A DNA stretch of 64,000 bases from Acidaminococcaceae bacterium (GCA_017554485.1 JAFZIG010000109.1:44312-108311); one strand, 5' to 3'. Shown: positions 23,010-32,292, counted from the first letter of the stretch. Made by a program: numbers and translations. The notes: generated by a model from the sequence alone, not told the origin.

Positions 23010-23825
23010 TTGAGAATCTATAACCTGAAATGTCCCAACTGCGGCGCTACGCTGACTACGGACGTAAAGAACAATTATGCAAAATGCGATTACTGTGGAA
23101 ACGAATTTCATATTTCCGAAGAAATGGAAAACAAAACAAAAGAACCGGCCGACAGTAAGAAGAAAGACGCTGCCCAAAAAGAAGCAGAAGCAAAGCCAGA
23201 GCGCTCTTCAGATATAAAGGCATCCACAGCTTATCAGGAAAAGCGAAAAATGTCACGAACCAGTGAATTGATCATCGTTTCCCTGCTAATCCTGACCGGT
23301 CTGGTTCTCTCCTATCTTTTTGACAAAAATACGCCCCAGGACATCGTCCCCAAAACAGACTTGCACCGGTTCTTCATGGAACTCCGTCCCGACAGCACAC
23401 CGCAAACCATAGAAGCATTAGCGTAAAAACACAATCTTCATTTTTTCCGGACGGAAAAAACTGTCAATTCCGATACGGCCAACATCAATTATTACAAAAT
23501 AGCTAAAACCATGGAGACCGCGCTGGATAAACAGGGCGCCCACGCTGAAACCGTTGAAATAGAATTTGACCTGGCAAAGAACAACGCGTTCCGCCTGGCA
23601 GTCTATTCCGACCCGGACCACATCGTCAGCCACGCCCTTCTCTTTAAGTACGGAACCTATTACAGCCTTTCTGCCAAAGAGCCACAGGCAAAAGACGCAG
23701 CCGGTTATTATTATTACAACAATTCCCTGCGTAATGCCCCGGGCGAACAGGAAACGCACCCGCCTTATCTGAAATGCGCAGACGCGGCGGAAGCGCTGAG
23801 GAAAATTTACACTTACAAAAAATAA
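23010..23825 (+). pseudogene. Zinc-ribbon membrane protein interrupted by an in-frame stop
   Basis: From TTG 23010 (AAAGGCGG upstream) one frame runs to 23825 with a single TAA at 23424-23426. The first part (138 residues) has a rubredoxin-type zinc ribbon CPNCGA...CDYCGNEF, a Lys/Glu-rich linker and a membrane helix (LIIVSLLILTGLVLSYLF). After the stop the same frame continues without interruption for 132 codons of ordinary coding sequence (for example YYKIAKTMETALDKQ, then FDLAKNNAFRLAVYSDPD). No ribosome site precedes the second half. A point change (for example CAA or AAA to TAA) is the simplest explanation; a sequencing error or stop readthrough would look the same. Confidence 0.8.
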
Positions 23826-23869
23826 GAAAGAGGTGTTCAGATTCGCTGTTCTGAACACCTCTTTCTTTG
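23824..23869. terminator. Terminator between the zinc-ribbon gene and the hydrolase
   Basis: A 15-base perfect stem (GAAAGAGGTGTTCAG and its complement at 23851-23865) ends in a T-rich stretch and probably serves both converging genes. Confidence 0.85.
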
Positions 23870-23933
23870 CAATAATTCAGCGAACATGCTTCGCTTTACG
23901 TTGTTTGAGAAAACTGGCAGCGCCACACTCTTT

Positions 23934-24878
23934 TCAATCTTCCCGCAAAATTCGCATGGTCTCTTCGTAATCCGCTTTAGCTTCCGGGAAAAACACTGTT
24001 GTACAGTAGCAGTGGGGCATGCCGGGCGCCATTTTCAGGTGATGGCGTACCCCGGCGCTTGTCAGCATTTTGTCATAGGCCGCGGCTTTGGCAGACAGTA
24101 CTTCCGCTGTCCCGTAATAGATCCATGTTTCCGGAAGGTTGGAAAAATCCGCGCCTTCACAGCTTTGCATCCAGCGCGGGACCGTTGCGTTGCCATGTGA
24201 CAGCAATGGCTGTATCGTTTTCATATATTGTGCCGAAAGCATGATATCCTTACCGTTCAGGGATTGCATCTTCTCCCACTCTTCCTCCGTAGAAGGTATC
24301 CCGCCGGGCGAGATCAGCACCAGTCTTTGCGGCATGGGCAACGGGCTCTTTATTTCATTCAGATAGGAACCCAATAACAGCAGCAGCGCCCCGCCGGACG
24401 AGTAACCGTACCAGCGCACATCGTCATACTCCCGGCGCATGGACGCATACACTTCATACAGCATGCGTACACTGTCCCGAATGGTATATTCATCACACAG
24501 CGGGTAATATGGGAACCACACATCCGCTCCCGTATTGGCCGCCATTTTTTTTGCAAATCCTATAAACATTCGCGGCGGCGCCAGCAAAAGGCCTCCGCCG
24601 TACACACAAAGGACCGCCCGTTTCGGCTTATCGCGGTGAGAAATCGACAGGCAGTGGAAGTCAGCGGAAGGCCTGCGTTCGTCCGCAGTACCGTCCATGT
24701 CTTCAAGATGTACCGTCTTATCGCTGTAGACAAACTTTCGGTCTCCCGGAACAAAGAAACGGTTCAGCTTGTTGCGCCGGCGAATCTGTTTCAGCATCTT
24801 GTCCCTGGGCAGGCCGGTAATCCGCTTGCTGCCGGACAATCGTACAAGAAGCTTTGTAATAATGAACTGGATACTCAT
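23934..24878 (-). CDS. Alpha/beta-hydrolase (HSL/acetyl-esterase-like)
   Basis: 314 residues. The oxyanion-hole motif appears as YGGG (93-96) and the nucleophile elbow as GYSSGG (158-163, Ser160). The C-terminal TWIYYGTAEVL and MPHCYCT segments would carry the Asp and His. Substrate unknown. Its start overlaps the upstream MaoC gene (ATGA), so the two are translationally coupled. Confidence 0.82.
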   Translation of the reverse strand: MSIQFIITKLLVRLSGSKRITGLPRDKMLKQIRRRNKLNRFFVPGDRKFVYSDKTVHLEDMDGTADERRPSADFHCLSISHRDKPKRAVLCVYGGGLLLAPPRMFIGFAKKMAANTGADVWFPYYPLCDEYTIRDSVRMLYEVYASMRREYDDVRWYGYSSGGALLLLLGSYLNEIKSPLPMPQRLVLISPGGIPSTEEEWEKMQSLNGKDIMLSAQYMKTIQPLLSHGNATVPRWMQSCEGADFSNLPETWIYYGTAEVLSAKAAAYDKMLTSAGVRHHLKMAPGMPHCYCTTVFFPEAKADYEETMRILRED

Positions 24879-25291
24879 GAAACCGTTACTTCCGTTGTCC
24901 CTTTAATCACTTTTTCCTGATTCCCGTTTAAGCACAGCACCTGCATCCGCACCTGCCATTTAGGCTCCGCGCCCTCCACAGGTACCGCCTTCATCACCTT
25001 GGCTTCCGTTGTAATGGCTTCGCCCGGACGCACCGGCGCCATAAAGCTCACTTCCAGATTTCCGCTTTCCAGCCAGTCTTTGCCAAAAGTCCGCACCATC
25101 AGCTCCTGAATAAACGCCACGCTTAACATACCGTGGGCGATGGTGCCGCCATACCGCGTGGTTTTGGCAAATTCCGGGTCTACATGCAACGGATTGTGAT
25201 CTTCTGCCGCGTCTGCATAGTGATTAATCATCTCTTGCGTAACATACTTTGCCGGCAGCGTAAACACATCGCCTTTACTGATTTCTTTCAT
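24875..25291 (-). CDS. MaoC-like (R)-specific enoyl hydratase
   Basis: 138 residues, a single hot-dog domain of the R-hydratase type. The catalytic motif lies at residues about 27-50: YADAAEDHNPLHVDPEFA with GGTIAHGMLS after it, the Asp-His pair of (R)-hydratases. It probably hydrates enoyl-CoA or acts on a related thioester. It neighbours a second, N-terminal-type hot-dog protein (25,390) and an esterase, suggesting one fatty-acyl pathway. Confidence 0.85.
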   Translation of the reverse strand: MKEISKGDVFTLPAKYVTQEMINHYADAAEDHNPLHVDPEFAKTTRYGGTIAHGMLSVAFIQELMVRTFGKDWLESGNLEVSFMAPVRPGEAITTEAKVMKAVPVEGAEPKWQVRMQVLCLNGNQEKVIKGTTEVTVS

Positions 25292-25389
25292 CTTCTTTCC
25301 TCTTCCTGCTGTTCATTAGCAATCATCTGCAAAGCAACAACGCACTGCAGTACAGAAAACACTATCTGCAGTTTTTCTGTAAAAACTAT

Positions 25390-25788
25390 CTACACCGGCA
25401 AAATAATGGTAATCTCGCTCTCTACCGCCAGTTCCCCCGCTTCGTTAAATGCTTCCACCTTCTGCACTACAAATTTCAGGCCCCGTTTTTCCATTTTTTC
25501 TTTTACCTGGCCACACAGGGTCAGCGTTTCACCCCAGTGGACGGGCTTTAGGTAACGGAATCCCTGCTTGGCATGAACGGTTCCGTCTTCCAGACGCTCG
25601 CCTGTCAGAGCCTCCCAACGGGTATAAACCGCAGCATAGGCAGGAGGAACCAAACGTTCCTCGGCATACAGCGGCGCATCATCCTCCACAGCGGCCAGAT
25701 AGGCTTTCACTGCTTCTTCTGTTACTTTAAATTGCTTTTCGGGATATGGCACTCCCACTTGCACTTCCGCAAATATCATAATTCCCAT
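25390..25788 (-). CDS. MaoC-like dehydratase, FAS1-type N-terminal half
   Basis: 132 residues, a hot-dog fold protein lacking a clear Asp-x4-His motif; LVPPAYAAVYTRW and FRYLKPVHWGETLT are characteristic of the non-catalytic partner domain of two-component hydratases. It probably pairs with the MaoC protein at 24,875. Start codons at 25788 and 25779 are both possible; neither has a strong site. Confidence 0.75.
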   Translation of the reverse strand: MGIMIFAEVQVGVPYPEKQFKVTEEAVKAYLAAVEDDAPLYAEERLVPPAYAAVYTRWEALTGERLEDGTVHAKQGFRYLKPVHWGETLTLCGQVKEKMEKRGLKFVVQKVEAFNEAGELAVESEITIILPV

Positions 25789-25866
25789 AGCTTCCAGCCG
25801 CTTTACAAAGCTGGATTTTCCTTTCGCCCGGAGTAATCCGGATTTTTTATTACTAAAAATAAATCT

Positions 25867-26727
25867 TCAAACAGAATTCGTTCCCTGTTTTGTCTGTTCT
25901 TTTTCCCGTTCTTCGATGCGCTTCCCTACTTCTTCCGCAAAATCCGCGGCAATCTCCAGACCTGCCTGCAATCCTTCCCTAATCTGACGACCCGTCTCAG
26001 CCATGGCGTTCAGCAAATCATCAATCTGGTGCGATTCGGAAATCCCGGTTTTGCACCAAATAGCAAAATGCTCGCAGTTGTTCGTCCATAAACTGTACTG
26101 TGTCTCGCCGATGCGTTCACGGGCACGAATCACCGTTTCTTCCGGCGTATACAGGTGATAATTACTGATTTTCAGCACATCCCACAGGGTCTGGGCCTTT
26201 TCCGGATGGGCAAACTTTTTCCGGAATTCCGCGAAAGGAATTTCTTCCGTAGGTCGTCCGTATATTTTCGGAAATTCACAGATGCTGTAGACAAGGCTGC
26301 CGTTCAGAAACTCTTCCATAGGCGCCTGATGGACACATATCTTATAATGATCGGATGGATCGATGTCGTAGTGTATGACCTTATTATCGCCCACATAGAC
26401 GCCGTAATGCTCATAGCCGATACGGTGAACGCAGATAATATCGCCAAACTCCGGTTCCTGCAGCAGTCCCGGATCTGTTTCCAGATCCAGTGCCTGCCGC
26501 ACATTGCTGGAAAACTTGTTAGCCGCCACAAAGATAGGATTGATCCGGCTGCCGATCCCGTCGCGGATCTCATTCAGCTTGTTGTCAATCAGCTCTTCTA
26601 TGTTTATATCTTCTGTGCTTGCAGGCAGGTTTTCTTCCCGTTCCTGCCCGCTGGCACTTGCTTCTGTTTCGCTTTTATCAAGCCCGTTCTTATTTAACTC
26701 TGTCATCTCTGCTACATTACCTTCCAT
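25867..26727 (-). CDS. LRAT-like (NlpC/P60 superfamily) protein
   Basis: 286 residues. The LRAT domain covers about 92-235: FGDIICVHRIGYEHYGVYVG has a His at 107, a second His at 119 lies 12 residues on, exactly the spacing of the eukaryotic LRAT/HRAS-like catalytic pair, and NNCEHF gives Cys218. Such enzymes form an acyl-cysteine intermediate. The acidic N-terminus (1-60) and helical C-terminus are unassigned; no signal peptide, so cytosolic. Start 26727 has no clear site; ATG 26706 is an alternative. Confidence 0.78.
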   Translation of the reverse strand: MEGNVAEMTELNKNGLDKSETEASASGQEREENLPASTEDINIEELIDNKLNEIRDGIGSRINPIFVAANKFSSNVRQALDLETDPGLLQEPEFGDIICVHRIGYEHYGVYVGDNKVIHYDIDPSDHYKICVHQAPMEEFLNGSLVYSICEFPKIYGRPTEEIPFAEFRKKFAHPEKAQTLWDVLKISNYHLYTPEETVIRARERIGETQYSLWTNNCEHFAIWCKTGISESHQIDDLLNAMAETGRQIREGLQAGLEIAADFAEEVGKRIEEREKEQTKQGTNSV

Positions 26728-26809
26728 TTTAAAAACTACGTTTTGTCAGCAATCATTCAGCCTGTTTTCATTTTTACCTGCCAGACGCATTATGAGTCCG
26801 TTTGGCAAT

Positions 26810-27682
26810 TCACTGTTTCCTGCTGAAATAAATCCACAATCCTCCTAAAATACAGAGCATCCCCAATCCCTGCTGCAGCACGATACGTTCGCCAAAGATC
26901 AGGAACGCCAGGATGATCGTGCCCACCGGTTCACCTAAAATCCCCATAGTAACAGCCGTAGCCGGCAGATATTTCAGCAGCAGGTTGAACACGCACTGCC
27001 CGCCTACGGTGGCAAACAGGGCCAACCCTAAAAAGCAGCCCCATGTCTGCAGGGAATACCCGGTAAAGCTTTGCCCTGTAACCAATACATATGCAGCCAG
27101 GCACAGGGTGCTGGCGGAATAGCAGACCGTTGTATAGGGCAGCACGTCCAATTCTTTTCGTAAAATCTGCCCAAACAGGAAATGCAGGCTGATCACACCG
27201 GCAGACGCAAAGGAAAGCACGTCTCCCCAAAAGGCAGCGCCGCTGACCCGGAAATCCCCCCAGCCGATGATGACGGAGCCGGCAATCGCCAGAAAAACAC
27301 CTGCCATGCCCTGCCGGGAAACCGTTTCCTGTAGCAGCAGCCAGCCCCACAAAATGGAAAACAGCGGCTGCAGGGAAACCAGCACCGTAGAACTGGCCAC
27401 CGACGTGTACCGCAGCGATTCAAACCACATCACCCAGTGAACGGCCAGCAACGCGCCGGAAACAACTGCCAGCATCATCTGCCGCCTGTTGAGCCGGCAT
27501 ATCTGCTCCCGTTCCTTTTTCCTGCACAATAAGGCAGGCACCAGAAAGCAGAGTGTGAAAAGCAGGCGGTAAAACGCGATAATGCCGGAGGGCGCTTCCG
27601 CCATCTTAACAAAGATCGCTGAAGTGGACAGGAACAAGACGCCCAGGCCCAAAGAACCATACAAAAATAATGTGGAATGCAT
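26810..27682 (-). CDS. EamA/DMT family transporter
   Basis: 290 residues from ATG 27682, chosen because AGGAG lies nine bases upstream; the TTG at 27715 has no site. Ten hydrophobic segments and two EamA repeats are evident, with AFYRLLFTLCFL and VSLQPLFSILWG as family signatures, and LPATAVTMGILGEPVGTI near the end. A drug/metabolite exporter by family; substrate unknown. Confidence 0.9.
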   Translation of the reverse strand: MHSTLFLYGSLGLGVLFLSTSAIFVKMAEAPSGIIAFYRLLFTLCFLVPALLCRKKEREQICRLNRRQMMLAVVSGALLAVHWVMWFESLRYTSVASSTVLVSLQPLFSILWGWLLLQETVSRQGMAGVFLAIAGSVIIGWGDFRVSGAAFWGDVLSFASAGVISLHFLFGQILRKELDVLPYTTVCYSASTLCLAAYVLVTGQSFTGYSLQTWGCFLGLALFATVGGQCVFNLLLKYLPATAVTMGILGEPVGTIILAFLIFGERIVLQQGLGMLCILGGLWIYFSRKQ

Positions 27683-27742
27683 CCGGTCACACTCCTGCCC
27701 GATTGTCTGATCCAATCATACCTAAAAAGGGTATCACCGGGT

Positions 27743-28084
27743 TCATTTCAGGCTGCCATGCTCCGGTACAACGGCAAAGAACGTCAAATCTTCCGTTCCG
27801 TCGTTGATCACGGTATGAGATGAACCTTCCGGGCAATAACAGGCCACACCGGGTTCCAGGATTTCCTTTTCCCCGTCGCAGATAATAAAACCCTTCCCGG
27901 AAAGTCCGTATATAATTTCGCTGCTGCCTTCGTGCTTATGCTCGCCCACGGTAGCGCCCGGAACAAGGCGTCCCAGCAGTATCTTGTTATTCCCGTCCAC
28001 ATGCATCTTCGCGTTCAGTTCTTTTTCCCCGCCTTTAAAGTGAGGCAGGGATTTTTCTTCTAGAGTGTGGAAATCAAAACGCAT
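27743..28084 (-). CDS. Cupin-domain protein
   Basis: 113 residues with a single cupin barrel: GATVGEHKHEGSSEIIYGLSG supplies the His-His-Glu metal ligands of motif 1 and GSSHTVIN the His of motif 2. Probably a metal-binding sugar or small-molecule protein. AAAGGAG lies nine bases before ATG 28084. Cotranscription with the 91-residue gene upstream is likely. Confidence 0.85.
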   Translation of the reverse strand: MRFDFHTLEEKSLPHFKGGEKELNAKMHVDGNNKILLGRLVPGATVGEHKHEGSSEIIYGLSGKGFIICDGEKEILEPGVACYCPEGSSHTVINDGTEDLTFFAVVPEHGSLK

Positions 28085-28117
28085 GGCTCGTCACTCCTTT
28101 GCTGTATGTCGCATCTT

Positions 28118-28378
28118 TTATAAATGATCTATGGAACCCCGTATATGGGTGTAAATCACTTTTGCCCCGGTCAGCGGTACCACAATTGGCTCCAGCTCCC
28201 GCAGGTCTTCCACCCGCCAGCCCTCTTTACGCTCTTCCAGAAGCAGCAGCGCTTCATCCAACGTTTCTGCTTCCACAATCGCCAACGCATCCAGGTAGAA
28301 CTCGTTCACCACGCAGGGTTCGTTGATCATGCTGTGGCTGTGATAGGTTTTGTTATGACGCCAGATATACAGATTCAT
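28118..28378 (-). CDS. Small conserved protein of unknown function
   Basis: 86 residues from ATG 28378; GGGAGG lies six bases upstream and overlaps the earlier in-frame ATG at 28393, which is therefore not used. Mixed alpha/beta, with an acidic middle (AETLDEALLLLEER). No family recognised. Confidence 0.6.
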   Translation of the reverse strand: MNLYIWRHNKTYHSHSMINEPCVVNEFYLDALAIVEAETLDEALLLLEERKEGWRVEDLRELEPIVVPLTGAKVIYTHIRGSIDHL

Positions 28379-28521
28379 CCTGATGCCTCCCATATACCGT
28401 CGAGTTGAATTATAATTTCCAAAACTGTATGAACAGCAGCTGCTTTTTCCTTAACTAATACTCCTCCATTTTTATTATACTATATCTAAAGAAAAAAAAC
28501 ATTATAACTTCATGGGAATAG

Positions 28522-28552
28522 AAAAATCCCGATCCGTACAACGAACCGGGAT
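28522..28552 (-). terminator. Terminator of the TrpX-like gene
   Basis: On the minus strand ATCCCG...CGGGAT arms with inner pairing are followed by five T residues, 70 bases after the stop at 28620. Confidence 0.8.
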
Positions 28553-28619
28553 CGAATTTCAGTATTTCATTTATGTCGCTTGCACGCCGTAAATCCCTTT
28601 CACGGTACTTCCGCAAACA

Positions 28620-29621
28620 TTATTTCGCAAACTTCGCCAGGTCTTCCGGAATCTTGATGCCAAGCTTTTCAGCCTGTGCTTTGTTGATGACAGGATTGAA
28701 TTCCTTCTGGGAAGCGATGGGCATGTCCTGAGGTTTGGATTTACCCAGCAGAATGTCGCCTGCCATTTCACCGCTGACTACGCCCAATTTATAGAATTCA
28801 ATATTGACGCTGGCTGTCGCTCCCTTTTTCAGCAGGATGCCGTCGGCGGCAACCACCGGAATCTTTGCCTCGTTGGTAATGGAAACGAGTGCCGGTGTAG
28901 CGGAGGCGATGATGTTATCCGTAGGAACATAAATGAATTCCGCACCCTTGCTGATCAGGCTGCGGGCAACTTCCTGAATGTCATTCACCGAGTTCACACT
29001 GCCTTCTACAAAATCGACACCCTTTTTCTTCAGCTGGTCCTTGGCCATGTTGATCTGTATCTGGGAATTCAGTTCGCTGGATGTAAACATCAGCCCGACT
29101 TTTTTGGTCTGGGGTTTCAGCTTCAGGCCCAGGTCGATCTGAGCGGCGACCGGAGCCATGTCGTTGGCGCCTGTGACGTTGGTATCCGGCTTTTTATCGG
29201 ATTTGACCAGCTTTGCGGTCTCAAAGCTGGTAATGGCATTGCCCACGATGGGAATCGTCTTGGTGGCGTTGGCCATGGTCTGGGCCGCCGGTGTGGAAAT
29301 GGCGCAAATCAGGTCAACTTTGTTATTGACAAAACGTTGGGCGATGGTCTGCAGGTTGGACTGGTCTCCCTGGGCGTTCTGCTGGTCGTATTTAACGTTC
29401 TTGCCTTCCACGAAGCCCTTGTTCTTCATGCCTTCGATAAAGCCCTTGCGGGAATCGTCCAGTGCCTCATGCTGTACAATCTGTACGATGCCGACATTGA
29501 AAACTTTTGCCGCTTCCTTTTTCGGAGCTTCCGCCTTTTTATCACCGCCGCCGCAGCCTGCAACAGCCATCATGGACAGGAGCATGCCTGCTGCTAACAT
29601 CTTCTTACTTTTTAAAAACAT
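28620..29621 (-). CDS. ABC transporter substrate-binding lipoprotein (TrpX/PF04392-like)
   Basis: 333 residues. A lipoprotein signal peptide ends in VAGC (Cys23), followed by a Gly/Lys/Ala-rich tether and a two-domain binding fold (FNVGIVQIVQHEALDDSRKG). This is the family of tryptophan/tyrosine-related and unknown-substrate binding proteins. The cognate permease and ATPase genes, normally adjacent, are not present, so it is an orphan component. AGAAGGATG precedes the ATG. Confidence 0.88.
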   Translation of the reverse strand: MFLKSKKMLAAGMLLSMMAVAGCGGGDKKAEAPKKEAAKVFNVGIVQIVQHEALDDSRKGFIEGMKNKGFVEGKNVKYDQQNAQGDQSNLQTIAQRFVNNKVDLICAISTPAAQTMANATKTIPIVGNAITSFETAKLVKSDKKPDTNVTGANDMAPVAAQIDLGLKLKPQTKKVGLMFTSSELNSQIQINMAKDQLKKKGVDFVEGSVNSVNDIQEVARSLISKGAEFIYVPTDNIIASATPALVSITNEAKIPVVAADGILLKKGATASVNIEFYKLGVVSGEMAGDILLGKSKPQDMPIASQKEFNPVINKAQAEKLGIKIPEDLAKFAK

Positions 29622-29749
29622 AAGTTACATCCTTCTTTCTTTAATAATTTATTCTGCTAAAATGCTAAATACAGCTAAAATAATAATACAAAATCAAATT
29701 GCTAAAGTCAACCGGAAAGTTCAGGAATACATTCTTCCGGCAGCGCTGC

Positions 29750-30412
29750 TTACATTTTTGTCCGCAAATAGTCCAATGCGACAAACAGATTCTCCACAAC
29801 TACTTCCGCAAGTCCGCGTATTTCTTCATTAGGCTGCTGCATATCCGGCACCATGACCGGATGCATCCCTGCCCGGTACGCTGCCCGTATACCGTTAAAG
29901 GAATCTTCCAGCACATAACAATTGGCAGGAGATACACCCAACGCTACAGCCGCTGCCAGAAAAATATCCGGCTCCGGCTTGCTGCGGGGCGCCATGTCCC
30001 CGCCCAGCACCGCGTCAAAATACTTCAGCAGACGCGCATCAGCCAGCTCCAGCTTCACAATATTCGTACGGGTGGAAGAAGCCAGGGCCAGGGGTACGCC
30101 CTTTTGTTTCAGTTCTTCCAGGATTTCCACAACGCCGGGTTTCAAAGGCAGCCTGCCTTCACCGTACAAGCAGCGGAACAGCGCGGACACTTCTTTTTTA
30201 TACGCTTCATAGGGAAAACCACTACCGTATTTTTCCTGAAACCGTTTTCCTGATTCTTCCCGGTTGTTTCCCTGGACCCGCATACAGATTTCCACAATGT
30301 CCGGAATATTATGCTTTTTGGCAATGACCTGCCAGCACTCGATCACCAGCCGCTCCGAATCAAAAATAACGCCGTCCATGTCGAAGATGACAGCTTGCAA
30401 CTGCTCGTTCAT
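29750..30412 (-). CDS. HAD-family phosphatase (beta-phosphoglucomutase-like)
   Basis: 220 residues from ATG 30412 (GAAGGA upstream; a TTG at 30430 overlaps the site). Motif I DMDGVIFDSE near the N-terminus, motif II as LASSTRT, motif III Lys in PRSKPEPD and motif IV LEDSFNGI are all intact. The four-helix cap after motif I places it in the phosphoglycolate/beta-phosphoglucomutase subfamily. Substrate unknown. Confidence 0.9.
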   Translation of the reverse strand: MNEQLQAVIFDMDGVIFDSERLVIECWQVIAKKHNIPDIVEICMRVQGNNREESGKRFQEKYGSGFPYEAYKKEVSALFRCLYGEGRLPLKPGVVEILEELKQKGVPLALASSTRTNIVKLELADARLLKYFDAVLGGDMAPRSKPEPDIFLAAAVALGVSPANCYVLEDSFNGIRAAYRAGMHPVMVPDMQQPNEEIRGLAEVVVENLFVALDYLRTKM

Positions 30413-30578
30413 ATTAATTGTTTCCTTCAAAAGCTAAAGATAAGTTATTATACCACATTCTTGCCATCTGCAACTGTTTTAATGATATAATAAACAATAA
30501 TACGCTTGCAGCATAAAATATCTTTCATCAAGTCATCCCCTACAGTTATAGCGGATCAGTATTTTTACAAGGAGCAGG

Positions 30579-31685
30579 ATGATGAACAGAGTCAGGCAAA
30601 TATGTTTAAACAGTATTCTGGCAGGCTGTCTGCTGTTTTTTCCATTATACGAAGCCCAGGCGGTCGGGTCCGTTTCAAAGCCGGCAATGCCTCCGGAAGC
30701 TAAAGCGCCCCTGCAGGAAGAAATGCAGTACCTGACCGCTTCCCAGTTAGCAGAAGAAGAAAACCTGCTGGCGATTTTATGGGTACAGCGTTCCGCTGAA
30801 TTCCGCGGCCTGAGCTACCAGGCCTATAACCTGGCAACCATGGAAGTTGATAAGGCCCTCGCCCGGCGCAGGGAAGAAGAAACAGCGTTACGTAAAACAA
30901 GAGCAAAAACCAATCTTGCCAGTCAACAAAACCCCCTCCGTCCCCTGGCCGTTGTCCTGGACATCGACGATACGATTGTCTGTCACGCGCCCCTTGAATT
31001 TTATTATTTAGAACATCCCGAAGCCAAAGCAGATTACAACGCATGGGAACAGTGGATAGCACAGCACAACGAACTGCTCCCCGGCGCCAGGGAGTTCCTG
31101 AAGCACGCTGACAAGCGCGGCATACAGATTTTTTATGTTACGGGACGCGGTCCCCAGGACAAAGACGTCACTGTGCGCTTTTTACAAAACACAGCTCTTC
31201 CCTTTACCGATGAAACACACCTTCTCATGAACGACCGCAGCGGCAGCAAGATGAACCATTTCGCAAAGCTGGCACGACGATATGATATCATCTGTTACCT
31301 TGGCGACAACGTGGCCGATTTCCCCATCGGCGCATTCCGGGATGAAAATGCAATCAAGTATCTGAAGACTGCAGATAATAAAAACTCAAACGATTCTGTC
31401 AGCAGCCACAGCGGAGTAAAGGACGCAAAACAGAATGACGTAAAAATTAACCGGCCAATGCCGCTTGACATTCCCGCCATGTTGAAACATGACAAAAACA
31501 AAACCCGAAACGCAATTACAGACGCACATAAAAAGGACTTTGGCACCAAATTCATCCTGCTGCCCAATCCTATGTACGGCGACTGGGAATACAACCTGGC
31601 AAAGAACTATCGTAAACTGCCCGCGGAGCAGTGTATCGCTTTGCGCAAGGCAGCAATGAAAAGTTTTGCATATAAAGAAAAATGA
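30579..31685 (+). CDS. Acid phosphatase, HAD class B/C (lipoprotein e(P4)-like)
   Basis: 368 residues with an N-terminal signal peptide (ILAGCLLFFPLYEAQA) and the HAD motif LDIDDTIVCH. EEENLLAILWVQRSAEFRGLSYQAYN and GYV-like FYVTGRG are typical of outer-membrane or periplasmic acid phosphatases of the e(P4) group. It likely dephosphorylates nucleotides outside the cytoplasm. AAGGAG lies just upstream of tandem ATG codons; length is above the family mean because of a Lys/Ser-rich insert near 265-300. Confidence 0.88.
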   Translation: MMNRVRQICLNSILAGCLLFFPLYEAQAVGSVSKPAMPPEAKAPLQEEMQYLTASQLAEEENLLAILWVQRSAEFRGLSYQAYNLATMEVDKALARRREEETALRKTRAKTNLASQQNPLRPLAVVLDIDDTIVCHAPLEFYYLEHPEAKADYNAWEQWIAQHNELLPGAREFLKHADKRGIQIFYVTGRGPQDKDVTVRFLQNTALPFTDETHLLMNDRSGSKMNHFAKLARRYDIICYLGDNVADFPIGAFRDENAIKYLKTADNKNSNDSVSSHSGVKDAKQNDVKINRPMPLDIPAMLKHDKNKTRNAITDAHKKDFGTKFILLPNPMYGDWEYNLAKNYRKLPAEQCIALRKAAMKSFAYKEK

Positions 31686-31719
31686 TATTAAAAATTTTAA
31701 AAATTCACATTTCGTTTGA

Positions 31720-31748
31720 TTGATTTTGCAATAAACTTATGCTATAAT
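31720..31748 (+). promoter_or_regulatory. ssrA promoter
   Basis: TTGATT (31720-31725) and TATAAT (31743-31748) are 17 bases apart. The mature tmRNA begins at 31874, so the primary transcript would have a leader of about 120 bases with a GC-rich hairpin near 31,804-31,830. Confidence 0.7.
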
Positions 31749-31873
31749 CCATACTGCACAAAATCTGCGGAAACAGTGCTGTCTGTGCAGCCTGTTCTGA
31801 CAGCCCGGCGTACCGGATTATATTCCGGCGTTCAGCTGTTACTCTTTCCTGCCATGAGCAGGGGCCTTTAACC

Positions 31874-32224
31874 GGGGGTGTAAAGGCTTCGACGGGTATA
31901 GGTGGTGTACGATAAGCGAGCCGTGGTTCCATCAGCACGTTAAACGGTGGACGTTTAAACTTAAACGCAGATCACGAATTAGCACTGGCAGCCTGATTCA
32001 GGCGCCCGTCCTGCCAATCCGGCTCCCGCAGGAGCGGTAAGGACGTCACTTAGCGGGATCGTCCGGGAGCAAGGTTCGTAGCTCCGGATTAAATCTTACG
32101 AACTAGCAATGGTACAGCCGGTCGGCAGGCGGTACCTGAGCGAAATAAAGTATGCTGTCTGCGCTCGGAGAAAGTTGTATGGCAATATGTTCGGACGAGG
32201 GTTCGACTCCCTCCACCTCCACCA
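31874..32224 (+). ncRNA. ssrA: tmRNA
   Basis: The 5' end GGGGGTG pairs with CACCTCC before the 3' CCA, and GGCTTCGACGGG and GGGTTCGACTCCC are the standard tmRNA-like end sequences. The tag reading frame ends at TGA 31994-31996 and reads ADHELALAA from codon GCA 31967; the exact resume codon may lie slightly upstream. With SmpB it rescues stalled ribosomes and tags the products for proteolysis. smpB is 10 kb away. Confidence 0.96.
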
Positions 32225-32251
32225 AAGTTATTCCAATTTTAAAGTTAAGAT

Positions 32252-32292
32252 AAAAAGAAGATGCCAGTATGTTGCTGGCATCTTCTTTTTTA
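32252..32292. terminator. Bidirectional terminator after ssrA
   Basis: AAGAAGATGCCAG / CTGGCATCTTCTT with a 7-base loop has A and T runs on both sides, serving tmRNA and the converging SIMPL gene. Confidence 0.9.

Noticed and set aside
29622..29749. T-box or other riboswitch before the TrpX-like gene
   Set aside because: Only 128 bases of AT-rich DNA with no T-box core sequence or recognisable aptamer.
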